Source: Phocoena phocoena
Lineage: Eukaryota; Chordata; Mammalia; Artiodactyla; Phocoenidae
Reading direction: 5' to 3'
Length of the DNA stretch: 64,000 nucleotides
Assembly: GCF_963924675.1 (NCBI RefSeq)
Contig: NC_089231.1
Coordinates: 72,043,191 to 72,107,190, forward strand
A program made the position numbers and the translations under genes. The number at the start of each line of letters is the position of its first letter. Positions within the stretch are counted from its first letter, which is position 1. The notes under the pieces were generated by a model that did not search any database, was not told the origin of the DNA, and was given only the letters and a program-made list of their open reading frames with translations. This document shows, piece after piece, positions 1 to 9,734 of this stretch.

Positions 1-45
1 GGAAACTGAGGCTCAGAGAGGAAAAGTTATTTGCCCAATCAACCT
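1..45 (-). mobile_element. MIR fragment (antisense)
   Basis: The window opens with GGAAACTGAGGCTCAGAGAG, the reverse of the MIR tract CTCAGTTTCC. The rest of the element lies outside the window. Confidence 0.6.
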
Positions 46-299
46 GGCCTCATTCCAGAGGCTATGCGTGTGATCACTGCCTACTGCACCCGCCTCTCTT
101 TCCTGAGCTGGCTGAGCTCCTCTTAAGGCCTCCAAAGAGCGTGTCCCTCTCCTCCAAGGGAGAGGGTGGGGTCCAGACCTGAGGTGGGGCTGGTGTGCGG
201 AAAGCTCAGATTAGTCAGATCTGCAGATTTCCCCCGGGCTTGAGGGTCAGGCTTCAGAAGCATAGCTATACCTAGCTTCTCCGGGGAGAATCCATCAGG
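46..299. other. Unique intergenic DNA
   Basis: I see no gene, exon signal or recognisable repeat here. Confidence 0.5.
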
Positions 300-520
300 G
301 AGTTACAAAAACAATAATGGCCAACAATGACACTTCTAAAAAGGAAACAATCTACATGTCCCTCAATAGGGGGTTGCCTAAATAAGTTGTGGTTCTTTTA
401 CTAGGTTTGCTAGGAAATCAACTGAGCAATTAATGCTCTATGAAGGAATATGTGGTTGACACAGATTGATGTGTCTGAACCAAAATGTGAGAAAAAGATG
501 GAGCTGTTGAAGGGGATGGA
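300..520 (+). mobile_element. Ancient L1-type 3' relic
   Basis: The stretch reads like the end of an old L1 ORF2: CAATCTACATGTCCCTCAAT, a run like GGGGGTTGCCTAAATAAGTT, then a GAATATGTGG...GATTGATGTGTCTG segment. These correspond to the 'saved few copies, empty site, coated' L1 motif order. It is heavily mutated and has no open frame of note. Confidence 0.5.
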
Positions 521-1294
521 CAACCACATTGAAGAGCAGAGGACAGTGGAGCCGGCTGTGGGGATATCTGGGTTCTTGCCCTGGCTCACCTCCGATGAAC
601 TGTGGAGTCCCATCAGGGATCCAGTGGAGCGGCTCCACTAGACTGACCATAAGGGTCTTGTCAGCTTTGACGTGTTCAGCTTGAGCAAGCCGTTTCCATA
701 GAACTATCTGCATCCTTGAAGATGCTGTGGCCAGGGGACCAGGATGAGGTTTATAAGCAGGTGACACACCTGGGAAATCCAGGAACAAGAAAGGGGTGAC
801 GTTTAAGATTCCAACAAGCTGAAAACCCATTGTCCCTTGTTAGGGGAGCAGGGAAGCCCCCGCTCCATTCCCAATTTCTGGTTCCTTCAACCTTCTCGGT
901 TCCTGCAATTCCACCTTTAGCATGCCATTCGTTTGGGCTAAGCAATGCCAGCTCCCTGATGCTCCTTCAAAGGAGGGAAGGAATATTGGATCAAATCACT
1001 CTTCTATTTTGAGGAGTCAGAGATGGGGGAGCAGTCGCTGACAGATGCATCCTGGCCCCCAGAATCAATCCCAGTTCAGCAACTCCCAGCCAAGATGTGA
1101 GTCTTCTCTCTCTAACTCCTGGGAGGTTCAAGGCTTTATAACAGAAAGCCTTTCTCTCCCTTCTGTACTAATTTCTTCGTACCTCATTTATTGAACGAGG
1201 CAGCAGCATATCTAGTGAAAGGGTAAGAGCCACCAAGCGATACAGGCGTGGGATCAAATCTCAACTCTTCTCCATACTAATATGGCATAAGATT
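521..1294. other. Unique intergenic DNA
   Basis: No credible exon is visible; the open frames here are short, overlap on both strands and match nothing known to me. No repeat was recognised. Confidence 0.5.
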
Positions 1295-1370
1295 CAGGAA
1301 AGTGAGGACAGTGATTGCTGTCATATCCCCAGAGCCCAGCACAGTGTAGGTGCTCAATAAAAATCAATGA
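1295..1370 (+). mobile_element. L2 3' end (sense)
   Basis: It contains the L2 terminal signature: GGACAGTGATTGCTGTC, ATATCCCCAGAGCCCAGCAC, then GTGCTCAATAAA. Confidence 0.65.
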
Positions 1371-1700
1371 ACCTTCCCAAGTTTCATCAATATAGAAAAA
1401 AAGGTGAAAACAATTTGGAAATGGTGAATTGTAATAGCCATTGTCATAAACTCGATGATGATGATGATAAAAATAACATCAGCTTGTGCTTATCTCTTCA
1501 TTCATTCCACAAAAATACCGTGAGCACTTTTTGTGTACTAAGCACAGCTCTGAGTGCTGGGGATACAGAGGTGGGCAAGATATACACCAATCCCTGCCTT
1601 CATGGAGCTCACCGCCCAGTAGGGGAACAGCCTTAAGACAGTTAAACACAGAAATAAATGAAATTATTCCAGATGGCAATAAGTACCCTAATGGATATCT
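1371..1700. repeat. Copy A of a diverged local duplication
   Basis: This block aligns over its whole length with 2,537-2,850. Shared anchors in the same order are CCAAGTTTCATCAATAT, a GATGATGATGAT run, AATAACATCAGCTT, GTGAGCACTTTTTGTGT, GCTGGGGATACAGAGGTGGG, ATGGAGCTCACCGCCCAGTA and CAGCCTTAAGACAGTTAAAC. From about 1,486 it is antisense L2 sequence; the left 110 bases are not L2 that I recognise, so the pair looks like a true segmental copy rather than two independent L2 insertions. Confidence 0.65.
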
Positions 1701-2465
1701 GTGTGGTTCTAGGAAACTTGAGCTCTTGAGTTGCAGCTTCTTCATCTCCAAAGTTAAGACACTTTTACGCTTCAGTCTTCTAATGAGGATGAAATGGGAT
1801 GACGGATGTGGAATTGCCTAAAATCCCATCATAAGTCAAACCTTCCCAGTAAAGCGCTGGACCCTGAGCATCGTAAACTGCCTGCCGTGAACCAGGGGCT
1901 CATAGGCTGTTAGCAGCCACAAGCCAAGGCTGAGAGCCCCCTTTCCCACCTCCCTGTGTGTGTCCCTGCTCTGTGGCACCAGCATCTGGGAGCCAACCAG
2001 AAACTCATTCTATTATCCAGATGTTTATTCTATAGGTGTGTCAAACATCTGTATGATGGAAGCCAGGGAGAAGATAATCCAGATCCGCCTCTTCCAAAGC
2101 TAGGCATCTGGGCTCCAGGGACACTTGGGCATCAGAGAATCATTATCTGGCTGTGCTTCCTGCTGTAGTATCACCCAGTGCCCAACACAGACCTGGGGCC
2201 CAGTCGATTGCTCTATCCATGACTTCTAAGTGGAAGCTTGTGGTCATGGTTGTACCAGCCAAATCCTTAACAGAGTCCTGGTCCGGAAAAGAACTACAAA
2301 ACAGTAGGAGGAGGGGAAAGAGGAGGAGGGAGGCATCTGGTTCCTTTAGTTTCAGGCTGCAATTAATCAGACAAAAGGGAAGGGAAAAAACCGAGGGAGG
2401 TAGAAGCACTCGATGGAAGCCTCCTTCATTTGTGACCGCTCCTAATGGTACAAGGGAAAGAACCG
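1701..2465. other. Mostly unique intergenic DNA
   Basis: No gene is supported. The block includes a purine-rich AGGAGGAGGGG stretch near 2,305-2,330 but no recognisable repeat boundaries. Confidence 0.45.
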
Positions 2466-2469
2466 TGGC

Positions 2470-2540
2470 TTCTCCACTTCCAAACTAGGTGACCTGGGGC
2501 CTCAGTTTCCATGTCTGTGAAATGGGGGATAGTCCTACCC
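2470..2540 (+). mobile_element. MIR fragment (sense)
   Basis: Hallmark order CTAGGTGACCTGGGGCCTCAG, then CAGTTTCCATGTCTGTGAAA and a GGGG. It abuts copy B of the local duplication. Confidence 0.65.
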
Positions 2541-2850
2541 TTTCCAAGTTCCATCAATATGGGAAAAAATGTGGAGGTACTTTGGAAATGATGTAATAAT
2601 GATTGTCATGAAATTAGATGATGATAATGATGATATAAATAACATCAGCTTATGTTATTTTTTCATCTGTTCAACAAAATACTGTGAGCACTTTTTCTGT
2701 GCTAATCACCACTCTGGGCGCTGGGGATACACAGGTGGGCAAGATGGGCACGGTCCTTGCCCTGATGGAGCTCGCTGCCCAGCAGGGGGACAGTCTTAAG
2801 GCAGCTAAACAAATAAATCAAATCAATCCGGATGGCAGGAGGTACCATGA
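2537..2850. repeat. Copy B of a diverged local duplication
   Basis: Partner of 1,371-1,700, direct orientation, about 1.17 kb away. It keeps the same anchors: CCAAGTTCCATCAATAT, GATGATAATGATGAT, AATAACATCAGCTTATG, GTGAGCACTTTTTCTGTG, GCTGGGGATACACAGGTGGG and ATGGAGCTCGCTGCCCAGCA. Many substitutions separate the copies, so the event is old. Confidence 0.65.
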
Positions 2851-3300
2851 TGAAAATGAAACAAGAGATCTGATAGACAGTGAATGGGGATGGAGGCTAC
2901 TTTAAGTGGGGGAAGGGGTCAGGAAGGACCTCTCTCAGGAGGTGACACTGGAGCTGAGATCTGGAGGAGGTGGAGGAAGCAGTCATGCAAACAGAGGTCC
3001 CAGGATAGCAGACACGAAGGCCAGAAGTGGGAACAGCCTTGGATGTGTTAGCATTGTTGCCGTTGTTAACCTGCCTCTTTTGTTCTGGGGACGCAGAGAG
3101 GAATGCCTGACTGGGGAGCATCACGAGATAAAGATGGAGGAGGTGATGTCAGTCCTCTAGGGCCTTGTAAGCCACAGTAAAATGTTTGGATTATTGTACT
3201 CTGTGACGGATGGATGCTAACTCTGGCTGCTTTGTGGTGAGTGGTTGTCGGGGGGCAAGGCTGGAAGTGGGGAGACCAGTGATGGGGTGGATGCATGTCT
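2655..3300 (-). mobile_element. L2 (antisense, long copy)
   Basis: Antisense L2 landmarks occur in order: GCGCTGGGGATACACAGGTG, CTTGCCCTGATGGAGCTCGC, GACCTCTCTCAGGAGGTGAC, GGGCCTTGTAAGCCACAGTA, AACTCTGGCTGCTTTGTGGT and GGAAGTGGGGAGACCAGTGA. The left part coincides with copy B of the local duplication. Confidence 0.75.
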
Positions 3301-3329
3301 AGATGAAAGAGGGCAGTGAGTGTGAGCCC

Positions 3330-3575
3330 AACACCTGCTAAATGCTTACATGCCACATCTCCTTTAATCCCCATAGCAACCCCGTGAGCTGCAAGTTCCT
3401 ATTATACCCATTGTACGGATGAGAAAACTGAGGCTTTGGAGATGTTGAGTAGCTTGCCCAAGGTCATAGAGCCTTAACCTTAGCCCTAACCCTAGCTGAT
3501 GTAAATGGTGGAGCTGAGGTTCCAACCCACTCAGTCTGACTCCTGAGCCCACGTGATCCTGGACCTTAACCATCA
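3330..3575 (-). mobile_element. MIR (antisense), with telomere-like insert
   Basis: Antisense MIR markers are CATTGTACGGATGAGAAAAC, TGAGGCTTTGGAG, GTAGCTTGCCCAAGGTCATA and TCCAACCCACTCAGTCTGAC. Inside it, 3,473-3,496 reads as four degenerate CCCTAA-like hexamers. Confidence 0.7.
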
Positions 3576-3774
3576 GAAGCCCTTTGAGTCAGGGGACAGA
3601 GCTGGGCAGGGTGTGCTCAGTCTTTCCTAAGGTCCTGCCTCTTTGGATAGACCCTGCAGGGATTACCCCCCTCTGAGTTGCTCCCTTGAATCAGAGGGAA
3701 GCCCCCAAACCTGGGTCTGTCTATGCTGCCAATGCAAGTGGGAAGTCATTCCTGCAGACGCCATGAATTATTTT
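3576..3774. other. Unique DNA
   Basis: Nothing recognised. Confidence 0.4.
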
Positions 3775-3935
3775 ATTTTTAAAAATACTTCTAATTGAGG
3801 CATAACTTAATTACTGTGAAGTACATTAGTCTTATATGTACAGATAAATGGGTTTTTACATATGAAGACAGCCATGGAACCACCATCTACATCAAGATAG
3901 AGATCATCTCTCACCCATACCCAGAACAATTTTGA
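3775..3935 (-). mobile_element. L1M-type 3' end (antisense)
   Basis: The pattern TTCTAATTGAGGCATAACTT, GTGAAGTACATTAG, ACATATGAAGACAGCCATGG, AACCACCATCTACATCAAGA is the reverse strand of an ancient L1M 3' UTR. Confidence 0.6.
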
Positions 3936-4239
3936 AGGGTAAAGTTTATGTCCCAAACACAGCATGTCTCTGCCCTGTACCAGGTTTTTCCAAGATCTCC
4001 TGTTTCCCCTGGAAGGAAGACTCTGCTGGAAACTCCCAGTGACTCCCAGGTCTTAGGCAGGGGTCCTGCAGGGCAGACCAGCACCAAAGCCCTTGTCAAC
4101 AAACTAAGAAGTGAAGAGGGTAGCTTGGTGAATGTCCAGGTCTGTAGAATAATGGTATTTAAAAATGATCCACATGAGCATTTCCACACACATCTCATTT
4201 CACAGCAGTCAGTGAGGTAGGAAGGAGGTCCCAATATTA

Positions 4240-4330
4240 TTACAAAAAAGCCTCAGTTTCACCATCTGCAAAATGGGGGGATGGGAAGGGATGAACTTGA
4301 TGAAGCAGAGTTCCTTCCAAACTCAACAAC
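4240..4330 (+). mobile_element. MIR fragment (sense)
   Basis: GCCTCAGTTTCACCATCTGC is followed by AAAATGGGGGG and a purine-rich tail. Confidence 0.6.
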
Positions 4331-4539
4331 CCTAAGATTCTCAGGTTCAGGAGGAAGTGACAAAGCCACCCAGACACCACTTCCTCCCTCCAAACGAAAA
4401 ACCTATCTCTCAGATTCCCCCACTCTCACCGCCTCAAAATCTGACACTGGAGAGAGAGCACATGCTTGCCATCGTTCTCCAGGGAGGAGTCTCTTCAGAG
4501 GACAGTTTATGTTTGCAAGTTGCTTTGGGGTCCAAAGAG

Positions 4540-4720
4540 ACTGGGGTTTGAATCCTAGCTCTACCACTTACTAGCTGTGTGACACTGGGCTAGTCACTTC
4601 ACCTCTCTGAATCTCAGTTTCCTCATCTGTACAGGCAGATGGTAATGGTCCTTACCACAAAGATCGCTGTAAGGATTCAATGAGTTAATGACAGGAAAGT
4701 GCTTGCAGGGTGTCTGGAGG
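4540..4720 (+). mobile_element. MIR (sense)
   Basis: A well-preserved copy: TTTGAATCCTAGCTCTACCA, CTAGCTGTGTGACACTGGGC, TCTCAGTTTCCTCATCTGTA and CTGTAAGGATTCAATGAGTT. Confidence 0.8.
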
Positions 4721-4827
4721 ATCCCCCAGGGCAGAACTCGGTGACCTCCAAGGTTAAACCCCAAGTTCAAGCACTTGGAGTGTCGTCTGCTTAAATTCCC
4801 CTCAGCCACCACCCACAACTGCGGCAT

Positions 4828-4990
4828 TAATATGCTTCCATTTCTCTTAGGTTAATATATGTATTATTTATAGGGCTTTATTAACTGCTCAGAGGGCTCC
4901 CCTGAGAAATATAAGTGTGCATTGGGAGGTACATTTGAATAATATTTACAATTAATTTCCATCAATAAAGCAATGCACCGAGGTCTCCGT
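4828..4990. other. AT-rich unique block, possible conserved non-coding element
   Basis: About 160 bases far richer in A/T than the flanks, with no repeat hallmarks. It holds several homeodomain-type cores (TTAATAT, CATTAATATG, ACAATTAATTTCC) and CATCAATAAAGC. A regulatory role is inference from composition alone. Confidence 0.25.
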
Positions 4991-5134
4991 GCAGCTGAAA
5001 CGAGCCCTGGGGTGGTTTCCCACTAACCGGTCCCTGGAGAAAGCTTGGGTAGCTTTTAACTAGCTTTGGAATAGTCCGTTTCTCTCAAGCTCCACCTTGG
5101 CTCCCAAAGTCCAGGCACCAGGGCATTCACCTGG

Positions 5135-5740
5135 ATGCCACAGCAGCCTCCCGCTTCCCCTCTCGCCCCTCTCCATCTTGTCCCCCAGAGCAGCCCTGGG
5201 CATCGGGCATCCTTTTAATAGGCAGGTCTGAGCACGTTACTCCCTTAAACGTGGCTTCCCCTTCACCCCCATCCCACCGTCTGGCCCCGTCTCCTCTCCA
5301 TCCTATCTGGTCCCTATTCATTCTACTTGCTCTGCTGCAGCCTCCACCCACTTTCAGTCGCTCAGAGCCATTCTGCTCCCTCCCACATCAATGCCATTGC
5401 CCATGCTGTTTCCTCCACCCGAAACACCCTCTCCAGCACGTACCCACTGAATCAGTGCCTACCCATCCTTCACATCTCAGGTGTCGCTTCCCCCAGGAAA
5501 TTTCCTTGGCCTTTGGACAGGGTCACATCCCTCTACAATATGTGGGTAGCATTTACTATGGTTGTTTTCCATTTGGGGTATGTTTTTTTTTTTAATTGGC
5601 TGTCACCACTGGCCAATGAATGTGCTCAGGAGGACAGAGATGGTGTATGTACTGATCATCCCCGCATTCCCAGTGCCTGCAGGGCCTGGCAAAGAGGACG
5701 TATTAAATAGATGCTTGTGGAGTGGATGAATGGGTGGATT
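5135..5740 (+). mobile_element. L2 3' end (sense), TGGA-rich tail
   Basis: Sense L2 features run in order: pyrimidine-rich CCATTGCCCATGCTGTTTCC, GTGTCGCTTCCCCCAGGAAA, TTTCCTTGGCC, ACATCCCTCTACAATATGTG and AGGACAGAGATGGTG, ending in a TTGTGGAGTGGATGAATGGG terminus. The terminal GAATGAA unit appears to have expanded into the impure TGGA/TGAATG tract that runs on to about 5,812. Confidence 0.7.
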
Positions 5741-5812
5741 TATAAACAGATGGTTACGGAAATGGATGGGTGTGTGAAAGGATGGCTAGATGAATGTGTG
5801 AATGGCAGCATC
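5725..5812 (+). repeat. Degenerate (TGGA/TGAA)n tract
   Basis: Interrupted tetranucleotide motifs (GTGGATGAATGGGTGGA, GATGGTTACGGAAATGGATG, GAATGTGTGAATGG) continue the L2 tail. Confidence 0.55.
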
Positions 5813-5829
5813 TGTCCTTGGGTGGCCCG

Positions 5830-5960
5830 ATGCATGGACTTAGGAGTAAGGAGTCCTGGGTTTCACTCCCTTCTCTGCCATGGCTTGCTATTTTGTCTTG
5901 GGTAAGTCACTACCTGTCTCATATCCTTGGTTTCTAGGAAAATTACATGAGTTGGAGGGA
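5830..5960 (+). mobile_element. MIR fragment (sense)
   Basis: GACTTAGGAGTAAGGAGTCC, TGGGTTTCACTCCCTTCTCT and TTGTCTTGGGTAAGTCACTA follow MIR order. Confidence 0.5.
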
Positions 5961-6029
5961 ATATTTTTCGAGATGTGGATTTCTTGAAGTTCAAAATTTG
6001 GGGAATGGGAGGTCAGGAATTTCAGGGCT

Positions 6030-6185
6030 TCTCCTGCTGTCTCACAACATAGCTGTGTGACTTTGGACAGGACATTTCACCTCTCTGAGCCTCAGGTGGT
6101 ATTCCACGAGTTGGGCGGGGAAGGCAAGGGTCAGGACCCCCCAGCATGGAGCCCCACGCTTGCTTCAGTTTCTTTATTTAAGAGA
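6030..6185 (+). mobile_element. MIR pieces (sense)
   Basis: TGTGTGACTTTGGACAGGAC, CACCTCTCTGAGCCTCAGGT and a later TTCAGTTTCTTTATTTAAGA. The TTTATT at 6,173-6,178 reads AATAAA on the minus strand. Confidence 0.5.
6173..6178 (-). terminator. Possible CMKLR1 poly(A) signal
   Basis: AATAAA on the minus strand, about 3.56 kb downstream of the CMKLR1 stop and the first canonical hexamer I noticed in that direction. It lies in MIR sequence and may be coincidental. Without transcripts the 3' end cannot be fixed. Confidence 0.2.
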
Positions 6186-6589
6186 AATGTTGTCCTCAGA
6201 GAGGGGAAGCAAGCAAGCCCCCTACCTCAAGGTCTGACGAGCAGCTTCCTGGTTCCCCTGGTCTTGGATACCAGCCCCAGTAGCAATTTTCCAAAGCCAG
6301 AGCATCACGGCATGTCAGGAAGGAACGGGAGACGGAGGCCAGAGGCAGGAGTTGGGGAATCAATGACCACTCCATCCAAGCCAGCACCACCTAATTTTGC
6401 AGATTTCTCGAAGGGCAGCTCTTACGACCTCAGTTCCCTCATCTGTAAAATGGGAAAGACCTGGGTGGTTTGAGTTTGAATGGCCCTGTGGCTCTCATGA
6501 TTGGTTGCTCTCTTCTCCCACCCATCCTGGCCCCTAAGCTCTCCAAGCTTAAGGGTTTAAGGCAAACTCCTCCCTCAGCCAGCGCCTGG

Positions 6590-6690
6590 GTCGGTCCCCC
6601 CTTCTGAGCCCCTCCCTCTTGTCTTGCTCCTACTTCCTCTCTCCCTTCCCCTTCCCCTCCCCCTCCCCCTCCCTCTCCATCCTCCCAAGG
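6590..6690 (+). repeat. CT-rich low-complexity tract
   Basis: Almost pure pyrimidine, with repeated CCCCTTCCC and CCCCCTCCC units. Confidence 0.7.
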
Positions 6691-6719
6691 GCTGAAGAAG
6701 CTGGGAATTCAGGCAGCAG

Positions 6720-6890
6720 ACCCAGTTCCATTTACTACTGTGTGACCCTGAACAAGTGAGGTCCACCACCTGACCCTCCCTTTCTGCACTCCCCAAGGTG
6801 GGTCTGATGGTTCTCTTCTCACAGGACCGTTTTTGAGGGTTTGATGAGATTTTGTGCCTGACACATGGTAGATGCTTGATAAATGCCAGA
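6720..6890 (+). mobile_element. MIR (sense, diverged)
   Basis: CTACTGTGTGACCCTGAACA at the left and CTGACACATGGTAGATGCTT, GATAAATGCC at the right match the two ends of a MIR. Confidence 0.55.
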
Positions 6891-7119
6891 TCTCTTTTCT
6901 TCATTGTCCTTCTCTGTTTCCTTTGTGCTTCCCTCCTCCCTCCCTCTCCCCCACCATCAAACAGCATCTTCTCTGCTTGTCCCTCTGCCCACAGCCCCGT
7001 GCCCCCTCCACCCACCCACCAAACCCAGGAAGCAGCACTGAGGCCCCAACTGGCGGGTCCTGGCCCTGGAGGGAGGGCTCTCGGGCACAAAGCGTGTTGG
7101 CTGCCTGTGGAGTAATTCA

Positions 7120-8070
7120 GGTGAACGTGCTTTGTGAACTGCAGGGCCTTTGTATGTGTGACCTGTGGGGTCGTCAGAAGCTGTAGGGACAAGGTTGAAA
7201 AGGGTGTTATGGCTGCACTTAAGCATTTGATGGGGAACTACAATCAGAACAGGAAGACTTGGTGGGGCAGCCAGAAAGAGCGAGCCCTGGCTCCGAGGAG
7301 GAAAACAGCTGGCTTTCATTTCGTTCCTGTTCATCAGCTTTTCCAATGACAAAATGATTCCTGGCTTCCCCAGCCTGGCCTGACCTGCATGCAGCCCGGA
7401 AGGAACGAGAAACTGAGCCCCAAGGAACAGCACGGTCCTCCCCGAGTGGCTGGTGACTGTCTCTGGGGCCTGGAACACGTCCCACTCCATCTTGTGCCCT
7501 GGATGCTTCCCCTGTGAAGTTGGGAAAGGGGGTGACAGGGGGCGCTGGGCAATATTTAAAGCTCCCTTAGCTCAAGCTAAGTTCAGATTGCTCAAAACAA
7601 TCGGAGGCCCCAGTGGGGTCAGTTCAGAGCTGCCTCACCAACACACTGACCCAAGAAGGGAAGGAACAGTTTGTCTCTTAACGAGGTGTGATTCCAAACA
7701 GCCCATGGCCTCGGGAACTTGCCGCCCGTGCTGTGTTGACGTTACATCTGTTCACTGTATCTTGTTGAAGTGGCTTCGCAACAAAGAAACTTGGAAGAGA
7801 GCAGAATATGGACACTTGGAGGCCAAAGGGCCCTCCCGTCAGGCCTCTCTCCCCACTGCCCTCCCCCAGAGAGCTGGGGGGGACACAGGAGGTGGGAGCC
7901 AGGGTGGGTGGCTGTGAATGGATGCCAAGGGAGCTGGGAGCCAAGTACATTTTCTTTGCCACGTTGGATCGTTTTTGAAAACTATTTGCAAAGCTGCCTT
8001 TAAAGCCCTTAAGATGTTTACATTAATCTGCTGAGGGATGCATATATATTTATGGTCAAAACCCCAAGCC
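7120..8070. other. Unique DNA downstream of CMKLR1
   Basis: No exon or repeat is evident. The right end (7,960-8,070) is AT-rich with GAAAACTATTTGCAAAGCTG, CCTTTAAAGCCC, GATGTTTACATTAATCTGCT and GCATATATATTTATGGTC. This includes ATTTGCAAA, an octamer-like core, and TGTTTAC, a forkhead-type core. It could be distal 3' UTR or a regulatory element; either is inference. Confidence 0.3.
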
Positions 8071-8074
8071 TCTG

Positions 8075-8280
8075 CCGACTTATTTGAGCCAGACAGACCT
8101 AGGTTCAAACCTAGCCAGACTCTAACAGAGACCTGCTGGGTGCCCTTGGGCAAGTTACTTAAACTCTGAGCCCCAGATGTCTCATCCATAAGAGGGAAGG
8201 GATAATTGTACTTAACTCAGGGCTGCTGGGAGGGATAAATGAGATACACATGGAAAGAGCTTAACAGAGACATGTAAAAA
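8075..8280 (+). mobile_element. MIR (sense)
   Basis: AGACCTAGGTTCAAACCTAG, CTGGGTGCCCTTGGGCAAGT, TACTTAAACTCTGAGCC, TCATCCATAAGAGGG and GGGATAAATGAGATACACAT. Confidence 0.75.
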
Positions 8281-8344
8281 AATGTAGGTTACCAGGATAG
8301 TCTAGAATATTCTCAGCAGATACATTCTCCATAAAAGAACAGAG

Positions 8345-8475
8345 TTTCTGGGACCAGACGGAGCTGGGTTCAGACGGGTAACTGTGCCCCTGGCCAGCTG
8401 TGTGACGTTGGGTGTGTAACTTCCCTTCTCTGAGCCTCAGCTGTGTCGTTTGTAAATGGGACAATGACACTGCAG
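8345..8475 (+). mobile_element. MIR (sense)
   Basis: GAGCTGGGTTCAGACGGGTA, CCAGCTGTGTGACGTTGGG, TTCTCTGAGCCTCAGCTGTG and GTAAATGGGACAATGACA. Confidence 0.7.
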
Positions 8476-9734
8476 CACAGGGAGGTGTGGGTCCCAGAAA
8501 AGACAATGTGACTGCACATAGGAGGGGCCCTAGGCCTGTGGGCCCCCCTCGGCCCTGCGTCTCAGGAGCACAGTCCAGTGAGCCAGGCTCCAGATTCTGC
8601 TTCAAGCTCGGGGACTGAGCCCTCGGACTCAGCTTCAGCCCGTGAGGTGCTCCGAGGTTGCTTCCTGCAGCTGATTTTGGACTAGCCTCCAGCCAGGCTT
8701 TGAGGAAGTTGGGAAGGAGTAGATGTCCCCCACCATCCTCCCATCTGCCTCCTGCCCTGGAGTGTTTTCTTCTGAGCATCTCCAGCAAGAACCAGTGGAT
8801 CAGGGAAGAGGGAGGAATCCCTGTGATGGGGTGGAGGCTGCTGGTGAAGCTGCCCACCTCGAACCAGCCCAGGGTAAAAAATGCAAAGTGAGAACAGGGC
8901 TTGGGACAAGGGGCTGGCATCACCCCCACCCCAAAATAGCTACGGCCCAAAGCACCATCGCCCTGGGAGGTTCGAGGGTGAGTTGATACATGTCACGCAC
9001 CCTTTGAAAGGTCTTTTCTTTCTTCATTCCTTTCCCCAAACCCCTGAGTCCTCATCACAGCCCTGCTTCTCTTGCCCTCACAAAGAGCCCCATGGCTCCT
9101 CAGGACCTGTTGCCTGTCTTTTCAGCTGATCTGAAAGTCAAATGCATGGTCCCGGGAGTTCCTGTGCTCATATGTCACCTTCTCTTCCCAGGGAACCTGG
9201 AGAAGGTGTGTGCATTTCCACACACCCTAACCCAGAGGAATGGCTTGAGTGGCAGGATTTCTGGCCAGCTATTGACAGAGGGATATGAGCGAGGCGTGAC
9301 CTACATCACACTGGGTTTGCTCTGACCTCCTCTGCTCACACCAGGAATGGACCTTGAAAAGCGTTTCTGTCATTCCTGGGAAGCACTCAGGTAGGTAACT
9401 GATCCCTCTGTCTTATGCCCAGCCCAGTTCAGTTCATGGCAGTGCTTTTGAGAATTCTCCCTTTTTTGCTTTGCATCAGTCAAGGCTGGTCTCCCAGGAT
9501 GCACGGGATGCTCTTCCAAGGCTGAGCACCGTAGCATGCTCTGTCCGCCGTGCCCCTGGAAGAAAGGAGTTCTGAGCCCTGGATTCCCAGTTCAAAACAC
9601 AGTTCAGCCCCATGCAAAATACAGCGGGCATCTGTGGGCGCCCAAGATGTTCTTGCCGTGGTCTCGAGAAGGCGTAGCTTTGAGCCTCCAAGGTTGGGAG
9701 TATCCACGGGGGGCGGGGGTGTTCCAGGCGAGGC
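8476..9734 (-). other. Presumptive CMKLR1 3' UTR and downstream unique DNA
   Basis: This repeat-poor stretch directly follows the CMKLR1 stop on the minus strand and no splice or coding feature interrupts it, so its proximal part should be 3' UTR. The true cleavage site is not visible; I see no AATAAA in this interval on the minus strand. Confidence 0.4.

Noticed and set aside
6575..7192. 205-residue minus-strand frame
   Set aside because: It runs through a CT-rich tract and a MIR, giving low-complexity Arg/Gly-rich peptide; no splice or domain support.
8261..8950. 229-residue minus-strand frame downstream of CMKLR1
   Set aside because: It crosses MIR sequence and presumptive 3' UTR and shows no recognisable domain.
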